Source: Rhabdornis inornatus (lineage: Eukaryota; Chordata; Aves; Passeriformes; Rhabdornithidae). Taken from it: a stretch of DNA of 64,000 nt. The stretch is from positions 186,396 through 250,395 of the forward strand of contig VWZS01000202.1 of NCBI GenBank assembly GCA_013397075.1. Direction: 5' to 3'. Of the stretch, positions 46,140 through 58,100 are shown piece after piece (positions within the stretch are counted from its first letter, which is position 1; every line of letters starts with the position of its first letter). Position numbers and translations under genes: made by a program. The notes beneath the pieces are model-generated. The model was not told where the DNA came from. It worked only from the letters and a program-made list of their open reading frames with translations, and did no database searches.

Positions 46140-47545
46140 CTATTTATCTGTTGAACAAACTTTAAGCTCCTGAAGTTTCTCACTTAGATAAGTAGTATCT
46201 GCCTCGGTCAGGCTTTCAGAATCTGACAGGTTTTCCAGGAATCTGGTTCCTGCACAGGGCTTTCCTGTGATGGGATCTATGACATTGCCAACCTTAAACA
46301 CAATTTCAGCCAGTTCGTGTTTCACGTGTTTGCTCCTTCGCTCGGGCAGAGCTTTCAGAAGAACAATGTCTCCAACAACACACTGCTGCAGTGGGTCATG
46401 GGCAAAATAGGTCTTTCTTTTGTTAAAGAACTGTAAAAGGAACAAGAAAGAATAAAAAAAAAAAACCTTGGCATTATATTTCAAAATTATGCAATGGGTA
46501 AATATAGAATTAATATAAAATAAATTTCACTGAAGTCTTATGTATCTTTTAAAGTGAGATTCAGTTTGGATCATGAAGAGAAATGCAACTGTGCACTCTA
46601 CAGGTTCTCTACAGAAAGCACACCACTGCCCTTCCCTATCTCTTGTCAGGATAGTGTTGCCAACTGAGCCTGGAGGAAAGGACATAGGGAAGAAAAAGCT
46701 CTGAAATCTGTATTTTGAAGTTTTTATGTGAGAGTTTGCTTGCTGAAGTAGTTTTTTTTTCCACATAAAAAAAGTCTTGTTTTTTCTTATTGGAATAGCA
46801 GAATCCAGAATCCTTTAAGAAATAAATTAGGTAAAGAAATAAAGGTTCTTCTACTGGATAAAATATTGAAATGGACTCCACAAGACCCATTTTCCAATCT
46901 TGACTCTATCCTTAACCTCCTGATCACCAAAAGCAACTTATTCTACCTCCATGTACCACTGTTTCCCTATTTAAAATGGAGAAAATACAGTTTTTAACCT
47001 TCCTGTTTGAAGTGCATAGACAAGGGATAAATTCAAGACTACAGTAATGTCACAATTATGCATACAGAAAAAAACAGCTATAAAATTTATTGTACAAGTG
47101 ACTAATAAACTGTCAAGTCCCCAAAGCATACTCCACATTGACATGAAAAATTAAATCTAAGTGTGAAACAACAAAAGCTTACCTTCCCAAAAAGATCAAA
47201 TGAAGTGCATTAACAAGGCACTTCAAAGAAATACATTTAGCAGGTAATTTGTAAGTCCTCAGCACTCACTGCTTTTCATCCTTTGCACTCATCCCCACAG
47301 CCAGATCCTTAGGGAGTTTGATTTGTAAAGAGTCATCAAAACTTTTCAGAGTCAAGTCAGCAGAACATTTCTGCACAAAATACAAAACCCAGCAGGAAAG
47401 AGAAGTTGTTCACTGGTGTTACCTTTAGCAAGTAGGGATCCAGCACGAGCCTCGTCACTCTCACTTTGGCAGTTTTCTGCATTTTGGTCCCAATTACTTT
47501 CCCCACTATCCATTTTGCATGGACAGCTCCACGTGGGACAGACAT
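46140..47545 (-). CDS. MRPS17: Small ribosomal subunit protein uS17m (mitochondrial)
   Basis: Two coding exons on the minus strand, 47545-47423 and 46430-46140, joined in phase 0; 137 aa (human 130, the excess being at the C terminus). It is the mitochondrial counterpart of bacterial S17, an early-assembling 16S/12S-binding protein of the small mitoribosomal subunit. The OB-fold core is clear: GKVIGTKMQKTAKVRVTRLV, then FFNKRKTYFAHDPLQQCVVG and DIVLLKALPERRSKHVKHEL. The start follows the human MSV.R..VHA.WIVG pattern. A pyrimidine-rich acceptor (TTTTCTTGATGCCAG, ending at 47570) just upstream of the ATG suggests a separate 5' non-coding exon, presumably in the CpG-rich block near 48.6-49.4 kb. 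Confidence 0.97.
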
Positions 47546-48699
47546 TGTTCAGTTATGGTCATGCAGTGCCTGGCATCAAGAAAAGCAGATGTGTTACTGT
47601 AACAAAGTAAAAAACATAACTGCTTTCTGATCAATACCCATATTTTCCTTATTTTAGACTGACAACTTCATTTTGTTGGAAGAACAGCTCAGAACTCTAA
47701 ATAAAAAATTATTGCACTAACTCAGCCTTCTTGACAATATAGAAGGGATGTCACCATGTCCTTGCTATCAGTAAAAGTGGACACAACAGCATGAGGATGA
47801 AACCTTACCCCACAAAAATCCCTTGAATCATCCCAATTGTCAGAAACATAATAGAGAAAAAGTATAGGTGTGGAAATTATTCACTTAACTCACATTCCAG
47901 CAGCTGTTTTGGCTGGAAACCTGTTCAGCAGAACAGTGCACCCAAACAAGGGAGCAGCCTACAGCTTTTGTTCAAAGTCACCTGCTTCTGTGCCTCTCAT
48001 TATCAGCTGAGCTGATGAAACCTAAGGAAGGTAATGAGCTTCTAAAGCCATAGATGATACATCAAAGAACTGTCTCATCTACAGCACATTTATTTGCTTT
48101 TTGCAAGTAAATTATATTTCATTACCTTACTTGGTCTAGTTAGGGAGAGCTTTCTGTACCACTCTTGGAAGAGTCAGGGGAAAAAACCAACAGAAGGGTC
48201 AATATTAAAATTGACAGAAATTAATGACCATTTTCTCTCCCATTCAGACGTTGTTAAGCACAAACAACACCTGCGAATTCTCCACGTCCCTCAATGTGTA
48301 AGACGCTTGCTTTGATATCGCAATACATCGAAAGAAGAGTTTAGGGACACAGCCACAGGATGAAGCACTTCAGCAAATACTCGGGGGCTGCTTTTCCCTC
48401 ACCTGACTGTGCTGTGGGGGCTCAGGGCTGGAAGGACACAGTGTGGGGAGCCCTTTGCACCCCAGGGCTGAACACCCCACACCGGCAGGGCTGTGCAGCA
48501 CAGGCAACAAGCACAAAGCATGGGCAGAAAGGGACAAAAGAAGAAACAGAAACTGAGAGGGAGCCCTCAGCCCCCCCCCACCGCGGCTCCCCACAGCGCT
48601 CCGCGCCAGGCCCTGCCCCGGAGCCGCCACGCCAGCAGGGCNCCACCGGCGGCCGTCCCCTTAGAGGCGGTGAGGGAGGTGCGAGTGTGCCTGTTGCGG

Positions 48700-49165
48700 G
48701 TGAGGTGTTGGAATTGGAAGAGATTCCCTGAAAGCGCTTTAAGGATGGTGGGGGGATCTGTAAAGGAAGCCTTAAGAGGAATGGTCGAGGTCACTTGGTT
48801 TGTTTAGCTTGGAGAAGATGGGATTGAGGTCAGAACTCGTTGTGGTCTTTAATGTTCTCGTGAGGGGAAGAGATGGAGTAGATACCGATCTCGTCTGTCT
48901 CATGCGTGATAAGGCTCGAGGAAATGGCTGGAGCTGAGTCAGGGGAGGTTTATGTTGGACATTAAGGAAAGTTTATCACCCGGAACATGGTGGAGAATTG
49001 GAAAAGGCTCCTTGGGGCAGTGTTTGTGGCACCAAACCTGGCAGAGCTCAAGAACTCAGATACACAATGGGATTCCTGGGATGTTCTGTGCACTGCTGGG
49101 AATTAGACTCGATGTTCCTGATGGATCTCCTGTAACTCAGGATATTCTGTGATTCTTTGCTTGTC
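48700..49165 (+). repeat. CR1 LINE 3' fragment, left copy
   Basis: CR1-like: TTTAGCTTGGAGAAGATGGG near 48804, GAAATGGCTGGAGCTGAGTC near 48921, AGGGGAGGTTTATGTTGGAC, GCACCAAACCTGGCAGAGCT near 49029, and a terminal TATTCTGTGATTCTTTG. The right half (48960-49190) is repeated at 49447-49677. Confidence 0.8.
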
Positions 49166-49677
49166 GAGTCCAGCTGTGTACCCAGCACTGNNNNNNNNNN
49201 NNNNNNNNNNNNNNNNNNNNNNNNGCCACGCCAGCAGGGCCGTGCAGGCAGCGGGGCTCAGCCGGGCGGTTCATGCAGCACCCGGGGCACAGCCCCGGTA
49301 CAGGGGAACCCCCACAGGCCAGCCCCGAGAGCCCCGGCCCCTCTCACCGCCGCTGCCACCGCCGCGCCTCAGGGGCCTTAAAGGGACGGGCCCGGAACGG
49401 GCGGCGCCCAGCACGGAAACGCCGCGCGGCGGGAAGGGGCAGGGTNCATTAAGGAAAGTTTATCACCCGGAACATGGTGGAGTATTGGAAAAGGCTCCTT
49501 GGGGCAGTGTTTGTGGCACCAAACCTGGCAGAGCTCAAGAACTCAGATACACAATGGGATTCCTGGGATGTTCTGTGCACTGCTGGGAATTAGACTCGAT
49601 GTTCCTGATGGATCTCCTGTAACTCAGGATATTCTGTGATTCTTTGCTTGTCGAGTCCAGCTGTGTACCCAGCACTG
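48960..49677 (+). repeat. 231-bp direct duplication flanking the gap
   Basis: 48960-49190 and 49447-49677 are the same 231 bases with one mismatch that I can see (GGAGAATTGG against GGAGTATTGG). Both contain the CR1 3' end plus unique flank through TGTACCCAGCACTG. The left copy stops exactly at the N gap and the right copy starts exactly at the single N. Confidence 0.95.
49191..49224. other. Assembly gap (34 N)
   Basis: A run of 34 undetermined bases; single Ns also stand at 48642 and 49446. Confidence 0.99.
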
Positions 49678-49965
49678 CTGCTATAATCCCAGCCCACATC
49701 ACCCAGCACCAATCCACACATTCCCAGGGATGCTAACCCCACCACCTCCCTAGGCAACCTATTCCCATGCCTGACCACCCAAACAGCAAAAACAGTTTTT
49801 CTAATATCTAATCTGGATCTCCCATCTCAGTTTTAAGGCTGTTTTTTTTCTTGTCTTCTCACACAAGCACTGTAGAAGAGTGACCTTACCTGACCACAGC
49901 CTCCTCTCAGGTAATTGTGGGGAGTGAAGAGATTCCTCCCTGAGCCTCCTCTTCCAAACAAATGC
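49650..49965 (-). repeat. CR1 LINE fragment in reverse orientation
   Basis: Minus-strand CR1 features: CACCACCTCCCTAGGCAACC near 49740, TATTCCCATGCCTGACCACC, CAGTTTTTCTAATATCTAAT near 49793 and TTTTAAGGCTG are the reverse complement of the usual CR1 GGTTGCC.AGGGAGGTGGTG and ATTAG.AA.AAATT.TT blocks. Confidence 0.8.
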
Positions 49966-52900
49966 AGCTGTGGGTGCTAAGGGACCCCTTTACACGGAAT
50001 TTTGGGGATGGAGCTACTCTCACTGCAGCCTCTTGGAGGTTTGTGCACATCAACAAGTGTTGTGCTCTTCCCCTTGCTATTAAGTGATCAAATCTTGAAG
50101 GTTTTCTGTGTAAATCTGGAATAATTATAGTAGATACAGAGTGAGAGCTGGTCTGTCCTTGCTATCCATAACCTGGCAGATAATCAATGTCTGTAAATCT
50201 GTCTATAAAATGGAGGGTTAACAAAAAAAAGCAACAAAAAACCACACACCTAAAACAAAAAAAACCAACCCCAAACCACTTAGAAACTGAATAATGGCAA
50301 AATTATTGGACTTTGAGGTAAAGTGCTCCTGGTCCTTCCCCGTGACTTCAGGCTGAGGCCATCCCTGTTTTTATTTAAATATACTCACTACTTTCTGCTG
50401 GTATTTTGGCTGCTGCCGAATTTTGAGCCTTGTTCTCTTTCTGGTGTGGGTGTCCCACAATCTCTCACAGCAGGAGAGGACAGGTAGGGAATCATATTTA
50501 ATTAACAGCACAACTCCAGGCGGTTTCACTTCTTAAGGTGGCTGATATGGGGAGAACAGGAGACACTGCTGAAATAATTTGATCAGATACCATCCAAGGA
50601 GTTATTCGGGAGTTCGTTATCAATTTTTACAGCTATCCAAGCCAAAACTCGTGGGTTTCTCTTATTTTAGTGCCTGGTTATTGAATTCCAGAGCAGGGAA
50701 GCTGGGAGGAGCCCTGGTGCAGGCAGGAAATGGTTAAGAGCCGTTCCTATCACCTGGGAAAGCAATCCTTTGATTTTTCAGAGGGCGCTAACATGCTGCA
50801 GTTCATGGAAACAAAGGGAAGGGGATCAAGTAGAAAAGTTGTTCTTGGATTTTATTCTCAGTGGCAGAACTTGTGAGGGCTGGATATTGATGTCTGCGGG
50901 GAAAATACGGAGTTTTTGAATTAAAAGGGATTTTTTCCCCTCTTCTTATCATCATTCAAAAAAGGATCTGTGAGGTAAGTCTTGATTCCAACTGGTGACT
51001 TTAGATAACTTCTTTTTAGAGTGAGGGGTAAGAAAACCCTTTTATCTTGCTGACCCATTTTAAAGCAGTGAATTCTTTGCTTAAATTGTTCCTCGGGCAG
51101 GGAGCACAGGCAGGAGCGTGAGTCAACAACTGCACAAAGCCCACGACGCTCGCCTGTGTTGTCTGCATTCAAATCGCTTGCATTAATTCCTGAGCTGGAG
51201 TATGGAAATTCAGGAGCTGGGAGAAACATAATGAGTCAGGGGAATTTGCCACTCGGAGTTGCAGTAAATATTTCAGCGATGACACTCTTTCAAACTGTAG
51301 TAGTGGCTGTGTTAATGTGCTTTTGCAGTGCATGCTTCAAGCATCTTCTGTTGATGGCTCTGAAAGAAATTCCCAAGCCTTGTCTCTTGAATCCTCATTG
51401 CTTTCCCAAAGGTTTTATATTTGCAGCTCCTGTAAAAGGATGATGCTGATCCGTAAGAACAGATAAATTTTGGGGGTGTAAGAGGGGGCTCTCGATTGCC
51501 ATTAATTCTTTGCTTGTCTGCACTTGAGTTCTCACCTTAGAAAGTGCTGCTGGATTGTGTGTGTGTGTGAAAGCAGATGATTTTTCACTCGAGTGTGGCT
51601 GCCCCAAGTGTGAAGGATGGGGATAGCTGTCACTGGGAGCCAGTGCCACGGGAAGGGAAGTTTTACTCCCCGTGGAGAACCCTGCAGAGCCCCATCCATT
51701 CACCTTGGAAATGCTAAACCGAGCATAAATTGCACTCTCACTCTTGGGCAGCTCGAGATATTTGTCTACAAGGTGCTGAGTTGTGGTGGATTTGTTGAGC
51801 TCGGTGAGCGTGTGGTGCTGCTGATTTCACTTTTCTCTCCCTGGCTCTGTGAGTGAGTGCTATGTGCTGTGTGGTTCCTCCCCACGTGGATCAAAGCACA
51901 GAGCTGTGCTGTGACCCAGATCAGCATCGCTGCTGCAACGCTCACCTGGCCAGTTCTTCCTGCTCTTCCCAGTTCCCATTGCACCCCCACGCTTTGCTCC
52001 TGCTTTCTCATTGTCCAGGAGGGAGAACACTCAAATCCAGAGCTGCGGGATGTTCCTCCTTTCATCCTGGGCATGAAGAAAGTTGGGGCTGTGTTGTTCT
52101 TTCACATTTTATTCCCCATCGCTGCCTTTCTGTTCCCCTCCCCACCCCAAGCTTTTATCATCTCCCTGTGCTCCTTCCCAGCTCCTGAACTCTCTGTTCC
52201 CAGGTTCTGGCTGGGCAGGAATCTTTTATCACCCTGCCCTATTTTGCATTCATGCTCTGATCCATCACGTTTTGCTCCTTCTGGATCCCTGTGGCACCTG
52301 CAGGAATAAATCACTGGAGCTGGGTGTCAGGAACTCTGCCTTGGAGCATTGATTCCCAGTTAAAGGCTGTTGGTAGCAGGGATCTAGGGAAGGGATTGCT
52401 TTTGCATTTACAAAAAATTACAATCCAGATTGTCTTTTTTTCAGCAAGATTTCTCTTACTTGAAAAAATTATTTTTCTAAAATCTTGTCTTTCTAAGTGC
52501 TCTTGCTTCTGTTGTCAGGATCTGACATTCATTTCAGCTATTCAGTGTGAAAACCCTTTCCAATTTCTTTACCAGTGCTATTGATTAAAATGCAGTTTAC
52601 TTTTCTGGGGAAAATTTGATATTCAAAAATGTCTTTTTGCTGTGAGTCAGAATGTACTTTTCCATGGAATAAAAATTCTGGAAAGAACAAAAAAAATGCT
52701 ATTGGAAATGTTGAACAAATTATATTGTCGTTTCAACCTGGTTATATAAGAAAAAAGAAATAACTTCAAAGTCCAAATGAAAAGCTCTGGTATTTTTCTC
52801 ATATTTTGAGAAAATTAGTACATTTTTCTCCAGCTGCTCAATTTTATCTGTTCAAAATTTTCCATATGAAACTCTGAGAATGTTCTGTACTGGCCCTAAC

Positions 52901-55143
52901 TCCAAGTTCCTGTTTAACTCAGCTGGCTGCTTCAGGTTACATATTAAAAATGAATGATGAAGCTTTTTTCTCCTTAGTTTTCAGCCATTCATGTTTCTTC
53001 TAGAAACGAATAAAACTATTTCCAGTTTTGTGTAGACGTCTCAGTAGTTCTCAGGCTAGAAATGCTATATCCAATGGTACAATTATTTACAATTCTGAAG
53101 AAAATTGATGGAAAAGAGCTTTGGAATGCAACAGGTTAAAATTTAATTTTGCAGATTAGAGATCAAAAAATGCCTGTGCTAATTTACTGCTGGTTTGGAT
53201 GCCCTCACATGATGCTCTCCCTGTCATATATTGCTGTGGTCATTTTGGGGGTTTTCAATTCCCTTTTTCCTTAATTAAAAACTCTTTGCTGTGCTAAGTA
53301 GAAAGAACCAGAGCTCTGCTCAGCTGGGTGCACTGAGCTGCCTGAATTACAGAGGAAAGTTTGTGGCAAGATCTGGTTTTTGCTGTAAAATATAATCCCT
53401 GAGGAGCAGGGTACCCTGGGGGTGATGGGATTTGGGCTCTGGGTGTGCTGTTCCTTTGGTTTCACTGGTTTTTGGTGGTGTGGCCTCTCCTGGGTGGGCA
53501 CTGCCAGGAGGGACCAGCTTGGGGACAGTTTTGAGGGTTTAGGTCCCTCCTGTCTCAAGGACAGTGCTGTCACTTGTTTTGGGGGGAAGTTCAGAAAGAG
53601 AAGTGCCACCCTGTGCTTTTCCAGCACTGTAATATCCTGATTATTCTTGAATTTTCCTCAGTCTGCCACTTCATGAAGCCCATTTTTCCATGTCCTGAAG
53701 AGCACCCGTTCAGCACTTGTCCTTTCTCTGTTCTAAGCAGTGCTTTCATCTTGCCACAGATAATTTTGTAGCCCTTGCACCTCTCCTTTGGACTCTCTCT
53801 TCCCAGCTCCAGAAGTGGTGCCCAAACCCAAACAAGATTTCAGCAGAAGCTCCACCAGAGCCAACTGGAGGGAGAGGATTCTCCAACTGGTCCCAGTGGT
53901 GTCAGAAGGATGAATTTCCTCCTGAGCTCATCTTCCCCTCTCTGAGTTGCCTCAATCACTTGTTCTCAGCTGTGCCTCTGATGTCCCTATGATTTGGTAA
54001 CTATTTTATCTCTTCCCTGCCACAACTTCCCTAGAATCTGTAAAAACAACTTCCATATCTGCTTCACCTCCTAAACCATTCAAAATTTGTGGGTGAGGGG
54101 CACAAACGAAGTAAGTGGAAAATCAATACATTTGCAAGCCAATTTAGAGCTCAGCAGAAAGAAAAAAAAAGGAGCAAAATATTTTATAAAATCCTGGAAG
54201 GTGCAGGCAAATGGAAATTTTCAGTTGAAACTAGGGCTTTATTTTGGAATTCCTCGAGGAGAGATTGGAATTCTGCCACACTGTAATAGTCTTATATTGC
54301 AGGAAACCAGGAATGCCTCAGTCTCTTGCCCTGTACAGTTCACAGATTCTCACTACATTATACAGGTTTGACTTGTTAATTTTATAAAGTAAAAAGAAGC
54401 AGAAACCTTTACAGGCTGATTTCCTGTGGTCAGAAAGAAATGCCTGAGAACTGTCTGGAGCAGGTCCACACTGTTATTTAACTCCAGCTTTCAATATTTG
54501 GTTTCCACAAAACCCTTCTGCCTCTGGAAGCAGCATCTCCTCAATTTTTGGGTGGCATGGAGGTGATTACATTTAGAATAGAAGATCTCTGATGGAATTT
54601 TCTGTCAGCTTCTGCAAAATGAAATTAATTTCACAAGAACTTCACTGGGAAAATTCCTGTGCGAAATAACTTTTATCATCATGAGTGAGTAGCACAAGAG
54701 AATGTGGTAAATTCAGCTGAATTTCAGTGCATATATTCTTGGCATTAGTATAATTTCAGGGAGTTAAAATCTCATGTTATAAAGAAATCCAATAGTTTAG
54801 TTGCTGAAGGAGCCATAACTGATGGAAAAGGATTGTGTTGGATTTGACATCGTAAAGTTTAGCTGCATTTTCTGGTGTTCTACTGAGTGGACATGCTGCA
54901 GAGACCCTTGGGAAAGAGAATTTTATTTGGGATACCCAAAATCTGAGAAAAGACAGCAATAACATTTTCTGACTAACTTTAAGGAGCAAGCTAAATTTTC
55001 AAGGTTTTTCTTTCAACATCCTCATTAAACACAAAAAATGCATCTCTAAAGGTGACTTTATTCTGCATGTTTGGACTCATCCTTCTTTGGAATCTAACCA
55101 AGAAAATGCTGCTGAATTTCCATCCCTTAATGTTTGATTTCAG
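49966..55143. other. Non-coding interval upstream of the merlin-like gene
   Basis: No gene seen. Sequence is unique and AT-rich to the right. It probably contains the 5' non-coding exon(s) and promoter of the merlin-like gene, but no CpG island marks them. Confidence 0.5.
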
Positions 55144-55171
55144 GTGTGGCTGCCCTCATCAGCTGAAAAAT

Positions 55172-58100
55172 ATGTCCATCAGAGGCCTGAAGAAGAAACA
55201 ACCAAAGACTTTTAAAGTCAGGGTTATAACAGTGGATGCTGAGATGGAGTTCAGCTGTGAGGTGAGAGTGTCAGCAAATGCTGGGGAGTTGGGGAGTGCC
55301 CTTTGTATTAGCAAGAAATTTGAAAAATTCAGATTATCAGCTCGTGGATGGTCTTAAAACTGATCTGTTATTTTTATAAATAATGGATTATTGAATCTCA
55401 GGTGTGTTCTTCTCTTAACTCTGTTCAGAATTTAAAGCTGTTTGCATGAAATCCATTTGACTGACACAGCTAAATTTACACTAAACCTGCTTTCTTCATA
55501 AGCATTCCATTTGTTTGTAAGGATTCCTACTTCTCCATGATTTTTTTAGATTTTTTTTTTGGAACTGACACAACTCTTTAGGACACTTCCAGCTTGGATA
55601 AACTGGTCAGAGCTGGTGCTGAGATGTTGCTTATAAAATAATTTATAAACTGGTACTTTTGTTGATCTGGGACATTCTCTTCTAATTAACTATTTATAAA
55701 CTGCATTTTTTTACCTGTAATGGGTGTTTGGGTCTCTGGGCAGAAGAGAAAAAAGGATTGATGAAAAAGCTGGCAGTTCTATTAATTACGTTTATCTGAT
55801 AGATTAATTAGGGAAATCATGGCTGGAGAAGAATAAATGATCGATTGCTAGATAAACTGGGCTGCACTTTTGAAGGGACAGAACTGCCCCTGATCAATTA
55901 ACTCCTAATCATCCAGCAAAAGCAAAACAAGACACACAGGTATTTTGGAGAGTTAGAAAACTCAGTTCCAATGGGACTGGCAGTTTTAGTGAGACCTGAC
56001 TGTTCTGTGAGCCATTTAATGTCATTTATTAGGCCCTTCAGAAACAGAATAGATTAATCTTGTGTGACTTCTCTGGAGTACTTGCAGGCAGAGTTGTGAA
56101 AATAAAGGATTTGGAAAATTTGATTTAGAGATCAGAGTCCTTGTTAACAAATTGTGTATTCCTTCCTTTGCTAGCTCTCCTTTCTCCCCAGACACTGATC
56201 TTTTGCTGAGATGATTTCCAGCTTTCCACTCAAATACTGCCTGAAAGTTCACTTTCTTTTTTTTGCCATTCAGTTTTTAATTTTAGCAATTAGATAAAAT
56301 CATCCTTCTGAAATGTGGTCAAATAGAAGAAACAGATGAGCAGCCTCTTTGGTGGAAGAAACAAGTCATCAGATGTGTGTGAATTCGGGACCTTGAATCA
56401 AAGCTTGCCCTCTGTGGCTGCTAAATTGAAATGAAAACGTTTGAGAAGATTCATTTAAATCAGAGTAGGATAAAGGCTTGGCCTGGTGCCACTGAAATGC
56501 CTGAGGGGTGTGAAAGGTGGATCTGCTCTCATTGTTCAGCATTCCTACCCCATGTCCTGATTTGATTTCCCCTGGCTTCTACTCTGTCTCTCCAATTTGG
56601 ATAAGTCATTGAGTCAAAATTTTGGACAAATATTAATAAAGACTTGCCACATCCCAGGAAATCAATGGTACAATCCTCATCCCCTCAAGTGCTTGGTAGT
56701 TAAATGACTCCAGCTGCTCTCTGGATGTGTCTGGAGAAGAAGAGGAGATGGAACACAGGAGCTCTGATGCAGCAGCAAGAATATTTCATTAAAAATGTAA
56801 AGGTGAAATAAGATTTCATAGGAGAAAGGGCTAAAATGGAGCAAATTCATTTAGGATATACCTTTTTTTTCTTGATTTTCCTCTCTTTCAGATGAAGTGG
56901 AAGGGAAAGGATTTGTTTGACCTGGTGTGCCGAGCCCTTGGTTTGAGGGAGACTTGGTTCTTTGGCTTGCAGTACACAATTAAAGGGATGTGCACATGGT
57001 TAAAGATGGACAAAAAGGTACAGGAGACAAAATGGGTGGGAATTAATTATTCACTTCTATAAATATTGCCTTTCTGGAGCAGGGGAGCTAAAGGGATGTG
57101 CTCCATGACAACTCAGAATTTGACGTGGTAGCTTTTTTTGAGGCAAAAATAGGATTATTTGCTCTGATTGCTTCTATCCCATTTGACCTGGAGCGTCCCA
57201 CACTAATCACCCTGATTGCTCTGAGATTAAAGCTCAGAATTACCCTTCCCTCTAAAATATGGGAAGGCTGCTTTAAGTGGATTATTGGGTACTTTCTGAT
57301 TTTCCTCGGGAATATTACCTTGAGACACTCATGTATCCTTTTTGCTGCTGATTTGATTTTATCTCCAAACAGGTTTTAGATCAAGAAATCCCCAAAGAAG
57401 ATCCCATTAGCTTTCATTTTTTGGCCAAATTCTACCCAGAGAAGGTAGAAGAGGAACTCTTACAGGAAATTACCCAGCATTTATTCTTCCTTCAGGTCAG
57501 GAACAGTTTTGAACCATAAATTCCTTCTGTATTTCCCCCAGTCCTTTTGCATTGTCTTTGATCTTGTTGGCAGCTCAGGACAATTTTGCTTGCTTCAGCT
57601 GTAGCAAGAACTTTGTAGACATTATTTTTATGAAATACAAACATCTCTGCTGCCTGCTGTGGGTTTGTGTCCAGGTAAGCTGACTATTTCATCTTCTGCA
57701 GGTTTTTGTGACAACACCCAGCAGCTGCGGGATAATTCCAAACCAGAATATTCCAAACTTGTTTTGCTCCTTAATATGTGTTTAAAAAAATAAAAATTCA
57801 TACAAAGCTGGAACTGCTGGAAGAACTGTGAGACTTTTGGGGAGATCTTGTGCTGGAGGGCAAAACCTCTAGAAAACAAGGACTCCCTAAACCTTCATTT
57901 TGGATAAAAGATCATGGAATTTGATAGGAATTCTGAAATGCAGGTTTGTTCACCTGGCAGGGTTTAAGAGGAGCAGAGCAGCAGACACCATTTGAGCTCT
58001 ATCAAAAAGCAGATGAAAGAGCAAATTCTTGGAGCTTTGTCAAAAATAAAGATGGATCAACCAGGAAAAGCTCCATAGCTGAGTTTGGGATGGTCACTTC

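Larger units (their letters stand above)
48560..49445 (-). promoter_or_regulatory. Probable MRPS17 CpG-rich promoter, broken by assembly gap
   Basis: Two CpG-rich pieces, about 48560-48720 and 49225-49445, lie upstream of MRPS17. They share the 16-base join sequence GCCACGCCAGCAGGGC (48626-48641 and 49225-49240). Single Ns at 48642 and 49446 and a 34-N gap at 49191-49224 interrupt them. They are probably parts of one promoter island that was assembled twice or out of order. Confidence 0.5.

Noticed and set aside
48960..49677. Reading the 231-bp repeat as a segmental duplication or LTR pair
   Set aside because: Copies end exactly at Ns, share CR1 plus unique flank, have no LTR ends or target-site duplication; an assembly artefact is simpler.
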